A stretch of DNA of 64,000 nucleotides, from assembly GCA_964006375.1 (NCBI GenBank), contig OZ023262.1:196293907-196357906 (forward strand), given 5' to 3'. Both the position numbers and the translations under genes were made by a program. How positions within the stretch are numbered: the first letter of the stretch is position 1; each line of letters begins with the position of its first letter. The DNA is from Tillus elongatus. Taxonomy: Eukaryota; Arthropoda; Insecta; Coleoptera; Cleridae. The notes under the pieces were generated by a model that was not told where the DNA came from, ran no database searches, and was given only the letters and a program-made list of their open reading frames with translations. Of this stretch, positions 46,740-60,649 are shown piece by piece.

Positions 46740-47070
46740 AGATTGCAGTGCAACAGATCTTCACATATGCAGTATCTTTTAAATTTACTATAGCAGAGTT
46801 CTATTTAATTCAGCTTGTAACCTAATTCTCCGACTTTGATATAAAGCCATATGGGTGTGTGTATGGCCAATAACTTTTTAATGCACTAAAAAACAGAAAG
46901 GTTCAGTTTATGCGCTTATTACATAATGAAAATTTTAGAAGATTTACAATAAAATGTACATAAAATATACTAATTCACAGAAAAATTACACTAGTCTAAC
47001 ATTAACTGCCATTTATTTCTTTATCATCTGCTCCGGCGACTTCGTACGTACGTCCAGCCCACTGAAATAC
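46740..47070. other. No recognised feature
   Basis: Unassigned. Confidence 0.4.
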
Positions 47071-47074
47071 GTAC

Positions 47075-47378
<304 letters not shown>

Positions 47379-47381
<3 letters not shown>

Positions 47382-49217
47382 GGGGGACATGTTTTGACAT
47401 AAAACTCAACTTTGTCACATCAACCCTTTAAGGTTGGTGATAACCACCCTTAGATCTTAAATAGCGAACATGGCTCGAGTGTTACACCATTTGAAAGCTC
47501 TTTCTTTTCTGAATTCAGCACACTAATTTGTTTGGAAGTTTTATCAACTCGTTTGAAAATTATTCACAGTTGAAGATGCAAAAACGCATTTCACTCATTC
47601 CGATAAGAAATGTGCTGATAGTCAATATTTTGTTGGTTTGTAAACAAAAGATTGACTATCAGAACATGTCTTATCGGAATGAGAGAAATGCGGTTTATTA
47701 TTTCAGTTTATCGGTCAGTTTGATACTTGATAGTACTACCGAAAATTAATTTCACAATGGTGTATTCTGTAGAAGAAAGAGTTGAAATAATTACTATTTT
47801 TTTCAAAAACGATGACTGTGCCAACCGTACCGCAAATTTGTTTAATGAACGACATCCGAACCGACATGTTAACAGAAAATACATTTTGGAGTTAGTTGCA
47901 AAGTTTCGACAAAGTGATTCAGTAGCCAACAAAAAACGGGATCCTGAACGTGAATTTCCCGTTAGAAATGAGACTACAGAGATTGAAGTTTTAGGACAAA
48001 TTGCTGCAGACCCAACTTTGAGCACGAGCAAATTGGCCACTGATTCAAACATCAAAAGAAGAACTATTCAGCGAATATTGAAGCATCATAAATTTCACCC
48101 GTATCAAATTCATCTTGTAAAACAACTGAATGAAGATGATTTTGATCGACGGCTGGAGTTTTGTGAAGTTATGACTGCACGAATAGCTGATAACGGGAAC
48201 TTTCTGTTCAATATATGTTTTTCAGACGAGTGTACGTTTTTATGAAACTCTACAGTCAATCGTCATAATTGTCGTTATTGGGAAGATAATAATCCAAGAA
48301 ATTTTCGCGAAGTCCACACTCAAACTCCACAGAAATTGAATGTCTGGACTGGCATTTTTGGAGACCGTTTAATCGGACCAATTTTTATTGATGGCAATTT
48401 AAGTGACGAAACGTATTAATGTTACTAGAAGATATCGTTTACCCTCTACTAATTGACATTGTTGAAAATGATGATCGCTATAAAGAAAATCAATTAGTGC
48501 TTCAACAAGGTGGAACTCCTCCGCATTTTTCACAACGTGTTAGGGAGTTTTCTAACAGAGAGTTTCCAGGACAATGGATTGGACGTAGAGGTGCTATTGA
48601 GTGCCCCCCCCCTAGATCACCGGATTTAACTCCTTTAAAATTCTTTCTATGGGGCCATTTAGAGAGTAGAATTTACGCAACAGAACCGGAGTCTCTGGAA
48701 GAATTACGACGACGCATTGTTGAAAAATGCCGTCTAATAACTCCACAAATGCTCCAGAACGTCAGAGCTCGTTTTGAACAAAATTTGTACTTTTGTATGG
48801 AAGATGTTAGTCAACAATTTGAACACTTACTTAACTGAATAAACATTTTTTAACGTCTGGTTTTGTTTTTTAGTTTTTTTAACAAAAAATTGACTAGTTA
48901 GTGCATTTCTTATCACAACGAATGAAATAAGTTCTTGCAACTCCAACAAATTTTTAAACGAGTTGATAAAACTTCCAAAAAAATTAGTGTGCTGAGTTCA
49001 GAAAAGAAAGAGATTTCAAATGATATAACACTCGACCCATGTTCCCTATTTAAAATATAAGAGTTGTTATCTCTACCCTTAAGGGGTTGATGTGACAAAG
49101 TTGAGTTTTATGTCAAAACATATCCCTCTCAATATTAAAATTGACGTGTTACAGCGTTTCTTTAAAAAAATTTCTCTGGACGCAAATCGGTCTGTTTCGT
49201 TTTCAATGCGCCACCCT

Positions 49218-49218
<1 letters not shown>
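47379..49218 (+). mobile_element. Tc1/mariner-superfamily element copy 2 (left end lost)
   Basis: Same family as 24658-26594. The right inverted end is complete (AATGCGCCACCCTG, 49218). The left end lacks about the first 80 bases and starts at GAGGGGGACATGTTTTGAC directly after a (TA)n array; another (TA)n array follows the right end. The palindrome between end and gene is very well kept: arms 47585-47632 and 47645-47692 match at 44 of 48 positions around a 12-base loop. Confidence 0.87.
47757..48838 (+). pseudogene. Transposase of copy 2, two lesions only
   Basis: Starts at MVYSVEERVEI; helix-turn-helix segments LFNERHPNRHVNRKYI and SKLATDSNIKRRTIQRILKH; first catalytic box NICFSDECTF ends at a TGA stop (48243-48245), after which the frame continues unchanged (NRHNCRYW, LNVWTGIFGDRLIGPIF) to a frameshift with stop at 48417. 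The last part (48419-48838) holds the second box with Gly in place of Asp (QQGGTPPHFS), PRSPDLTPLKFFLWG (third Asp) and the C-terminal FEHLLN. Length about 360 codons, normal for the family. The QQDG to QQGG change alone would remove activity. Confidence 0.88.

Positions 49219-49219
<1 letters not shown>

Positions 49220-49293
<74 letters not shown>
49220..49293. repeat. (TA)n microsatellite
   Basis: Begins one base after the right inverted end of the copy 2 mariner-like element. Confidence 0.98.
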
Positions 49294-49295
<2 letters not shown>

Positions 49296-49299
49296 CAAG

Positions 49300-49630
49300 A
49301 TTGCAAGATACAAACTCTGCATATATTGACGAGCTTTCGAAATTATTTATTTCTCATTCAAGAATATAAAGATAGTTTTAAAAACTGAACGTGAAAAAAT
49401 TAAATAACAAACACTAAAACATTTCTTGTGTGTTAAATTTGAATGTAACTAAGTATCTCTATTGGTAAACTGTTTTTACAAAAATTCAGTAAAACCCAGA
49501 AAACTGGAAGTGTTAAAAGTAAACCTAGTTTAGGTTGACTAAAGGGCGTTGCAGGAGACAACGTCTCACTAGAGTTACTATTACCAATAGAAAAAAATCA
49601 CTTGTACTGTTGCGAGTTGGAACGATCATG
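49300..49630. other. No recognised feature
   Basis: Unassigned spacer. Confidence 0.35.
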
Positions 49631-49634
49631 ATAT

Positions 49635-50105
49635 TTATGAAAAGTCAATTCGCAGAATTCTTAGAGAAGATAAACTTCATTCCTACAAAACATACTTAGT
49701 ACAAGACTTATTGAAGATTATTTCGGTATGATGGAATTTTGTGAGATTATGAGGTAAAGGTAACAGTGTTTCAGAGCTCTAATGTTGTATATATTTTTCC
49801 GAAGAAGCCACATCATCTTCACCGGAAGAGAAGTTCAAATTGAGCGACCCAGAAAGTGAAAAGGGATTATGGATGATTAGTTAGTTGGGCCATTCTTGAT
49901 TAAAGGAAACTTGACAACAGACAAATGTCTAATAAAAGATCCTATCAGGCCAGGAACATGGAGCATCTCCTTACCTTGTACCAGTATTTTGTATATAACA
50001 GCTTCCCTAACAGATGAATTGGAAGGAAGAGGAGAATTAAAGTGGCGAGCTCGGTCCTCTGATTTAAACCCATGCAACATTTCTAAGGAGTCAACTCAAA
50101 AATCA
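49635..50105 (+). pseudogene. Heavily decayed mariner-superfamily transposase
   Basis: Plus strand: REDKLHSYKTYLVQDLL (end of the DNA-binding region), MEFCEI-type remnant, YFSEEATSSS in place of FSDEATF (first Asp changed), GPFLIKGNLTTDK and finally LKWRARSSDLNPCN (third Asp, about 50060). Frame changes separate all parts. It ends at the left end of the next transposon. Confidence 0.65.
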
Positions 50106-50111
50106 AGTGTA

Positions 50112-52439
50112 CAGGGTGTCTAATGTGGGTTGCAATTGCTGGGTATCTTGGCTATTAGTAATTATAGAACCTGCTGCAAACAAAATTGTTATAGCCTCCT
50201 TAGTTTCCGAGCTACAGGGTGATATTGAAAATATTGCTTTTTCAGGTACACCTTGTATTTCAGTCGTCTGGTCTGATCAAAAAGGTAAAAACGAACCCTT
50301 TTAGATTTTTTTACGTTAAATCTAGTGACCTATTTAGTTTTTTCTAAATGTTGCTGTTTTTCAAATATTGACCTATGTTTATGCCTATTTTAATAAACAA
50401 CGAAAAAATATTAATCTTCATAATTCGCAATCAATATTTTGCAGTATGCTATGCAAAAAGTGCTGCTGTTAATTGTTTTTTTGGAAGCAAGTGAAACTTC
50501 CCAAAATTTGTTATATGTCGTGTCACTGCTTCTCTTAATTATAAGAATTTTTCGTTTCATATTCAAATTTGGCCGTTTTTTTTTGTATTTATTTTTTGTG
50601 TGAGGGTGTATTTTTGAGTATGTCAGTAAACCAAACTTTCGAACATTTTCTATAAATACGATATGTTAGTGTGTTTTATGCAATAAAATTGTTGAAGCGG
50701 CATCTCAGATGTATTTTAACGGGTAAATAGTTGGTTGTCAGTTATGTTTATGTACTATTGCTTCATTTTTATCCAGAAAAAAGGCAACCCGATATATTCA
50801 CTGTTTACCGAATAAAAAATAACTGACTTGGTCACGGATCATTTAACAAACCTCGTACAAAAACATATCATTCAGAAAATCCAGAGTTTTAGGAAATCAC
50901 ACTTTTGGCTACTGTAGAAGCTTACCTTATAAACTTCTGTAGAGCCATTGAAAGGAGGGTAGGGATTCCAAAAGCTAAAGTTCAAAAAATTATAAGAAAA
51001 GACAAATACCACCCATACAAATTTAGGCTTGTCCGGCACTTACATCCTGTGGATGCTCAATGTCGGATAGTCTTCTGCAATTGGGATCGGGAAAGATGTG
51101 ATATGGTTAGAGATTTTGCAGTAGAGGTTATATGGTCATACCAAGCTCAGTTTAGTAATCCTGATATACCTAATAGGCACAATAGTAGATTCTGGTCTCA
51201 AGAAAACCAATAAAAAATATTTCACAGAAGACAGCAGGGCAGGTTTAGTGTAAATCAGTCTTGCTTCCTATTAGAAACACAGATAAAATTTTATATATTT
51301 GAGGGAAACCTAACAGCCAATCACAACGTCGAAATTTATGAGGCAGCTATACCTGTGTGTGACGTTCCTTTAGCGTATGTAAACGAAATTAGTTTTCAAC
51401 AGGACGGAGCTCCTGCACACAATTCTCAAATGTCAAGGTTAGTTCTGGAGAATAATTTTCTAAATCAATGGATCGCAACCAATGGTCCTATAAGATGGGC
51501 CCCTAGATGCCCAGACTTGTCTATATTGGATTTCTTTCAATGAGGATATTTGGGGAATACAATTTACAAAGGTCATTGTGATAATATTGAATATTTTGGA
51601 AAGACAATAAGAGAAAGTTATTATTAGTTACAAAATCAAATTATTTTGCTTAACTTCTTAAAAGGAATGGGAAAAGTACGCGAAGAGTGCATTCAACAAA
51701 ATGGACGTCATTTTGAACAGTTCTTTTGATTTACTACATTACTTTATTCTTATGTTACGATTTTTAAAGTTGGTCTTTGCTGATAGGCTTATTGGATAAT
51801 AATAATTTATTATTGTTAGTTCCTTTTGCTACATACATCTAGATATAGGTAGCACTGTTTTGTGGAAAAATTAGCAATAGTTATGTTGAAAAAATTGCTG
51901 TTATTAAATAATTATCTCGATTTATTGTTAGCATATAGAAATAAATAAACAGTAGGATTTTTGCATGGCCTACTGCAAAACTTGGAATGCGAATTAAGAA
52001 AATTAGGATTTTTTTCGTTATTTATTTTAATCGAGCCATAGTATGATATATTATTGAGAAGCTTGTGAAAACGTATATTAATTGCTTGATAAATATACAG
52101 GTGCCCCATTTAAGAAGCCAAACGTTGGTTAATATTCAAAAAACAGTAATATTTATTTAAAAAGTGGCTACGGCACTAGAATCAACATAAAAAGTTCTAA
52201 AGGGATTCGTTTTTATTATCTTTTTGACAAGTTGTCAGACAACCGAAATGCCAGGTGTACCTGAAAATGCAATATTTTCAATATCGCTGTGTAGCTCGGA
52301 AACTAAGAAGGATATGACAATTTTGTTTGCGGCATCTTACGTCTCACAAAAAAGTAGCTTAGGTTAGTGAAAACCGCAAGGTTCTACCATTACTGATAAC
52401 CGAAATACCCAGAAATTGCAACCAAAATGGGACAGTGTG
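50112..52439 (+). mobile_element. Mariner-superfamily element with long inverted ends
   Basis: Left end CAGGGTGTCTAATGTGGGTT and right end (minus strand) CACACTGTCCCATTTTGG are followed inward by shared GGTTGCAATT, CAAACAAAATTGT, TTAGTTTCCGAGCTACA and GATATTGAAAATATTGC; ends are about 250-300 bases long. TA lies outside each (50110-50111, 52440-52441). Confidence 0.8.
50810..51729 (+). pseudogene. Transposase of the 50.1-kb element
   Basis: GSFNKPRTKTYHSENPEF leads into the helix-turn-helix segment IERRVGIPKAKVQKIIRK and HPYKFRLVRHLHPVDAQCR (50905-51213 open). The first catalytic Asp box is damaged (VIWSYQAQFSNPDIPNRHNS). EISFQQDGAPAHNSQMSRLV (second Asp, about 51405) and RWAPRCPDLSILDFFQ (third Asp, about 51515) remain, then the C-terminus CIQQNGRHFEQFF, stop 51727-51729. 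Several stops and frameshifts. Confidence 0.83.
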
Positions 52440-52501
52440 TACAAAGAGTGGCTTGAGTGCTCGCTTTCTTGTTGTAGCTAGAACAGTGACGCTAGAATTA
52501 G

Positions 52502-54854
52502 TTTTTTTTTTTACTTTCAACAACACACCACGAGGGCTCACAGCCCAAATACTATCGCACCGTGTGTGCCGACAAGGAGAAAAGAGGCAACTTGTTAATT
52601 CTGGACTTGAACGTTTGGAGGTTCGGGGGAGAAGGAAAAACATGTGCCGGCAAGGAATTCCACAACTTGGAAGTACTCGGGACTAAAGAGCGGGCATAAC
52701 AAGATGTTTTATGTCTGGTGACCTGAACAGTAAAATGGTGCATTCGCTCTGTTCCCCTGGTAGATCTGTTGGGGGCAGCAGGTGGAGGAACTATGGAAGA
52801 AAGCTCTTCTGAGCAGTGCCCGTGCAGATATCTATATAAAAGAGAGAGAGGTCACCAACGGCACTTCGGTGGGCAAGGGATGACAGCCTTTGGGTGAGAG
52901 TAGGGTCACCGATGAGACGTATAACTCTCTTCTGAATGGAGTCCAGGATAGCGAGTGTAGAAGCGGCAGCAGCACCCCATATGTGGGAGCATTATTCGAG
53001 GTTTGGTCTTATTTGTGAAGTATATAAAGTATAGAGATTAGCTGGTTAAAAGTATTTGCGAGCCCGAAAGAGGAAACCTAATTTCTTAGCAGCCGCTTCT
53101 GCAATTGATGTGACATGTTGGTGCCAATTGAGATTTCGATCCACAGAGATGCCAACAAGTGAAAAGGACTCATTACTTTGAAATAACTTGCTTGTTTATT
53201 GTGATGAATCTAGGGCTGGTGTATCTCTTATGAAAAAGAAATCAAGACTGTGATTTGGTGGGGTTGATTTGTGCAAGATTTCTACTTCCCCAGTCTAATA
53301 TTTTTTAGAGATCCACGGAGATAGAACCCTCCATGAGTCTGCGATACTCATCTAATTGGGCTAAAGAGACAGGCTTAGAATATTGTATATTTGGGTGGAG
53401 GGTGCTGTCGTCCGCATAACTGTGAACTGGGTTGGATGTGCTAGAGAGGAGGTCATTGATGTGGAGCAGAAACAAAGTAGGGGCTAAAGCTGAACCTTGA
53501 GGAACTCATGCATTAATTGGATACAGTTTAAAGGAATGTCCATCCACGACAACAGAAATGCTCCGGTTGGAGAGTAAATTTGCTGTCCACGTACAGAGTT
53601 TTGGTGGTAGGCCATAGGCCGGTAGTTTATTATGCAGCGCTGCGTGCCAGACCTGGTCGAATGCTTTGGATATGTCTAGAGCGACAATCTGGGATTCGCC
53701 GTGTAGTTCCATAGACTTGTTCCAAAAATGGGTGACAAAGGAAAAGAGGTCGGCAGTTGATCTGCGCTGACGGAATCCATACTGCCTGTCGTGCATTAGA
53801 CTGTGTTTTTCAAGAAATTTTAGCAATTCGGTGTTTACATACTTTTCCATCACTTTAGAGATGACTGAAAGGAGAGAAATAGGCATGTAGTTGCCAGGAA
53901 GCGCTTTCGATCCTTTCTTGGGGACGGGTTGTACTCGAGCAGTTTTCCAGTTACTAGGGAATATGCCTCTATTGTAAGATGTCTAAAACAGACGAGTCAG
54001 GACAAGAGCAAGTTCTGGTGTGCAATTTTTGAGAACAATTGCTGGGATCTAGTCAAGGCCAGAGGCTTTCCTGGTATTAAGAGAAGAGAGCATCTTTCGT
54101 ACCTATCTTTAGTTTTGAAAATGATATCAGTCATTTTATGCGCGACATTGGGGACTGTTGGTGGTTGAACATTTGGAGGTGGGTTGAGATTAGAATTGCC
54201 GGCGAACAACGAGGCAAAAAGTTCAGCCTTGCCCAGGGCGGTAGAAACAATTTCATCCCCTGAGACAAGAGGTGGGAACGTGCTCTTGCAGAAATTATTC
54301 CCAATAGATTTAGCAAGAGTTGAGAAAAGTTTGCTGCCGCTGGAGCTTAAGAGGACTTTGTTTTTGATGTGGTTATTAAACGAGTTTTTTACCTCATAAA
54401 GAATACGGACATAGCGGTTTCTTTCGTCGTTAAATGCTTGACGGTTTTCTTGACTGGGATTGTGTAGATGCTTTTTGTGAGCTTTGACCTTTTCAAGTCT
54501 GGCCTTGTCAGGATTTAGAGAACCAGGGCTTTTGAGTGGCTGCAGAGGTTTTCTGTGTACGTGGAATAAATAATTCCATGCCAGCTTGGATAATTTCGGT
54601 GACGTTTTGTGAGATATCAGAGCGGTCAGGATGACAGAAGCAGACAGACGCCCATGGAAATGAGGAAAAGTAATCTCGCATTTTGTCCCAATTCGCTGAG
54701 TTGTAGTGCCAAACGATACGTGGGTGTGATGACTGTGTGACCTCGGGTTGCATTGCGCATGAAGCAGTGACCATGCCGTGGTCTGAGCGACGCAGGGGGC
54801 GGCGACTGATATAGCAGTCAGGATTTGTAGTAAGAAGGAGATCCAAGGGATTTA
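52502..54854 (-). mobile_element. Jockey/CR1-group LINE, copy 4 (5'-truncated)
   Basis: Minus strand copy with a proper 3' end: TGTTGTTGAAAGT then 11 A (52512-52502). It reaches copy 1 position about 727 at 54854, so it is 5'-truncated in the endonuclease domain in the usual way. Open pieces: 54508-54858 (SDHGMVTAS), 53997-54316 in two frames, 53506-53886 (RT with DISKAFDQVWHAAL) and 52359-52743 (C-terminus). Frameshifts and stops disable it. No clear target duplication was found. Confidence 0.92.
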
Positions 54855-54859
54855 GCAAA

Positions 54860-55695
54860 TGTTAGGCTAAGAAAAACTTGCTGTATGTTCTGAACACAAT
54901 ACAGAACTTTTTTATGTAACCTTTGCGGCAATAAAACTAAAAGGAAATTAACATTTGAGTCTTAAAGCCTGATCTTCTATAAGCAAAGGTATTCGACAGA
55001 AATTTGCCAAAAGTGAGAATATAAATTTAATCCACTAGGATAGAACAAAACATATTTTGTCTAATTAGCAAGTTATGAATATTTTCCCATATTTTTCATA
55101 CCGCAGCAAGGGTTTTTAAATTCGCTAATTATAACACAGAACAGGCGGAAAATTACCGCACAACTAAAGGAACAGCATAATTTGCACGTACAAAATGCGA
55201 AATTTTGAATCATTACTGTAAATTGTTTCTCACGTTTATCAACTTAAGGTTGTAACCTCATAAGTAATTTAGCTTTAACATGAGAAGGAAACTGCGATTT
55301 TTGTGGTCATTACAACAGAAATTAGGTACAGTAAATATATCTTGTAAAGAATCTTGCAGATTAATAAGTGGGTGTATACCTATTTATTATTTTTGTAACG
55401 TTTAGTCCACTCATGCTATACTTACGAAGACTTTAAATTGTATTGGGAGGTAACGTCTTAACAAAAATCTAGAGCATTATTACTTTCAATTATAAATAAC
55501 GAAAAAATATTTACCTAAAATAAATGCAAAATATTTATGTCAGACTAACCACCTATTTTTACTTTTGGTCCGTTTTCCGGTTACCAGTGGAAAAGTTGGA
55601 AAAAAATCATTTCGTAGCGTAGCTTACAACAATCGGGACTTATCACTTTGTTTTTAGCGAATCTTCATAAAAATTGCTTAAGGAAAGGTAACGAA
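54860..55695. other. No recognised feature
   Basis: Unassigned AT-rich spacer. Confidence 0.4.
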
Positions 55696-55699
55696 TTAA

Positions 55700-55990
55700 A
55701 AAAAGTTCGGGACGCAGCAAGTGCGTTATGCTAGCATTTTTTTATTAAAAGATTCATATTTGAATAACTCACCTCTCTATAAACCAAGGAAGTTAAATTT
55801 CGGTACGCCGTAAGCTTTTTACCAGGACAACATATCTACCAAATTTCGTTAAAATAGCTTTTTTTTTAAATACAATTTTTTTCCGGAAGGGAATTTTTTT
55901 TTTGAAAAACTGGTCCAATCGGGCTAGCTAACGAACTCTTGCAAGCTATCAATAAAAGAAAGGTACTTGCCGAGTTTCATCAAAATTGGT
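55700..55990 (+). repeat. Family X short-form fragment
   Basis: A-motif at about 55704-55740, one AATAACTCACCTCTCTATAA unit and an inverted right block (GAACTCTTGCAAGCTATC, TCATCAAAATTGGTG); cut off before any (TA)n. Confidence 0.7.
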
Positions 55991-56064
55991 GTATTACTGT
56001 AGGTTCATTAATAAAGTTGATTACTAAGGCAGTTTTTCATATAAGAAAACTCAAACAAACCTTG

Positions 56065-57166
<1,102 letters not shown>

Positions 57167-57589
57167 TGTGTCTAGTAAAAAGTATGGAAAGGCATTTGTA
57201 TTTCCTGAGATGTTTTACCGAAAGTTTTTCGACTTTTTTTTGCTACAAACTGCCGATATTCATTTTTTTCTAGTGTAAACAACTTTGTTGCTATGACAAA
57301 AAAATTTTTAAATGGCAAGGGTTCCATAAGAAAAAATGAGAAAAAAGTAACTTTCTTAAAAATCACCTCATCCGGTTGGACTTCATTATTACATTTTTTA
57401 TCAAGTTGCACATTGTAAAAATGTGACAGTATTTGTAGCTGCCAATTGCAAACATTGTTTGTTGCCAGTTATTTGCAGTTTATTTGCCTTTAGAGAGCTT
57501 CACATCAGAAAATTGAGAACATTTAATATTTAATAAGGATTATTTTATGCCAAAAAATTAATAGAAAAGCTAGGATTTAAAATTTTTTT

Positions 57590-57770
57590 ATGGTGGGCTA
57601 CGATGACAAGAAACGTAGTTATAAAGAAGTGTGCATGCTTTATGAAGTGTATCCTATTGGTCACAAATTAACAAAGGGTGTATTTGCAACTTATAGAATT
57701 TTTTTTAACTGGTTGTGCGAAAGGTAAACTAACAATAGAAAGGGCAAAACTACTGTAGCTGGTGCTGGAG
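57590..57770 (+). pseudogene. Possible transposase N-terminal fragment
   Basis: YDDKKRSYKEVCMLYEVYPI and HKLTKGVFATYRIFFNWLCE resemble a helix-turn-helix start of mariner-superfamily transposases, but no catalytic box follows. Weak. Confidence 0.3.
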
Positions 57771-57779
57771 AAACATATT

Positions 57780-58800
57780 GGTACGCCCCTGTCTCTTTAC
57801 TTTCATTCGGTTGCACTATCGTTTAAGTTTCTACCTGGAAGTAGTTATTTCTGGATTTCACAATCCCTCCCAATTTGCTGGTAATCTTTATCCTCTAGCC
57901 GTCTGTATCGCGTTAGGTTAATGCATGAACAATGCCATACAAAGAATACTTATATACTGTTAGCCCCTTTGTTGTAAATAGCTTTAGCTGTCTTTGACGT
58001 ATTCTTAAGATGCACCCAGTGGATTTTCTTCACTAGGAATAATGCTTCTACCTAGTTGGCCATTCTGTATTACTGACATTATGTTATGTCAATTATGTCA
58101 CTTAGCGTTACGCGAAAGCTCGATAAAAGCATGCCTTTCGCGGAGTACAAATCAGTTCTATGCCAGATCTCATCTTCTTCGCTTCTTGGAACCCCGAGTT
58201 CCTAATCTTCCACTTAAACATCGCTCGTGTGTTTAAGACAGTTCAATTCTACAGTGCTGTTCTGCAACGAATCTCATCTTCATCGCTTTTTGGGATTTCT
58301 AAGATCCCAATCTTCTACTTAAACATCGTGTGTGGTTAAGCCAGTTCAGTTCAAGCACCAATATTCCTACAGAAATTCCGTTCGTACAGTGATACAGTGA
58401 AAAGTCAGTGTTTTCTTCTAAATTAGAAAGTATACGCGCAGTTAAATGCAATAGCAAGTAGCTAATAAGATTGTGAAATCTCCTGAATAACCCATTAAAT
58501 CAAGTGTAAAACCGCAAATTGTAAATAAATGTTAAGTTCAAAGTGTATATTGTAACAATACAACATATATAAATATAAAAAAGTGTACTATTGAAATCTT
58601 CTGGAATCCAGTGCACCTAGATTTATAAATACAGTCCACATACAGTCCACATCTTCAACATATTCTTCGTCCAACGCTAATTAGCAAAGCCGACTAGTTA
58701 GCGAGAGTGGGATCAATTCACCTGCAAAACATTGGGGAAAGAAAACAAGCTCTTTCTTCCCTAGCTGGTAACAAGGCGCTAGATGTATCGTTGTCTTGTT
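57780..58800. other. Unassigned; includes a 104-bp tandem duplication, possible LTR-like segment
   Basis: Two diverged units start at about 58161 and 58265; both hold ATCTCATCTTC, TCGCTT, CTACTTAAACATCG or CCACTTAAACATCG, and CAGTTCA. GTTAGCGAGAGTGGGATC at about 58697 resembles the sequence following insect LTRs, but no second LTR or gag/pol frame was found. Confidence 0.35.
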
Positions 58801-58854
58801 ATCAAAACCTTTATTTCTCTAAATTTCTACATTACACAATGTTTAACAAAAATC

Positions 58855-59365
58855 TGTGGTTAATTTGCTGAAAAAAGAGAAATGGAGATTTTGAGAGGCG
58901 TGTTGAATTTTGTAACATTATGCAAATTTCCTGAGAATCCAGACTTTGGTAGAAACATTATTTTCTAAGATGAAGCCACTTTTACACTGCATGTATTTGT
59001 TAATAAATAAAACTGTCGTTATTGGTCTCTGCAAAATCCACATTGGATGCTAGAGGCTAAAACTCAGTGACCACAAAAATTTCATGTGTCGGTTGGCATA
59101 CTAAACAGCAATATTATTGGTCGGTTCTTCATTGAGAAAAATCTAACATCTAAAAATCATTTAAATTTTTAAATAAAAGGAATTATACCTGCTGTGGTTG
59201 CAGTGCAGTCCAGTTAATGAAGTTTGGTTCCGGCAAGATGGAGCTCCCAGTTATTTTGGGAGACGCGTTTGAGAATATTTGGATGAAGTTTTTGCAGAAA
59301 AGTTGATTGGGCACGGCAGTACTCTTAAGTGGCCTCGTCGCTCTTCTGATTTGATGCCACATGAT
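58855..59365 (+). pseudogene. Mariner-superfamily transposase remnant
   Basis: Plus strand: NIIF-DEATFTLHVFVNK (first Asp, about 58975), NCRYWSLQNPHW, QKFHVSVGILNSNIIGRFFI, WFRQDGAPSYFGRRV (second Asp, about 59238) and LKWPRRSSDLMPHDFF (third Asp, about 59350). Stops interrupt at least four places. The coding sense is cut off at about 59366, where a family X left module (CGCGCTCATTTGAAAAG) begins. Confidence 0.78.
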
Positions 59366-59460
59366 TTTTTTCGCGCTCATTTGAAAAGATTCTTCTTGCA
59401 AAGTCTCACCATCGATACCTCATTATATGCGAATCTTTTTTCATAAAAATTTGCTAAAAC
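59366..59460 (-). repeat. Family X left module with palindrome remnant
   Basis: CGCGCTCATTTGAAAAGATT, TCTCACCATCGATACCTC and TGCGAATCTTTTTTCATAAAAATTTGC match the end of the 19- and 20-kb copies. Confidence 0.65.
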
Positions 59461-59469
59461 ACGTTGTTT

Positions 59470-60540
<1,071 letters not shown>

Positions 60541-60649
60541 GAATCGCACCGACTCTGGCTACAAATATTGGCACCGAACGAGTTTCTCATTTAATTTATA
60601 TTGATGACATCAAAACTAACAGCCTAAGAAAGGGGATTTTTGAAACCTA

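Noticed and set aside
52098..52112. TA-CAGGTGCCCC considered as another mariner end
   Set aside because: It lies within the inverted end of the 50.1-52.4 kb element and has no partner.
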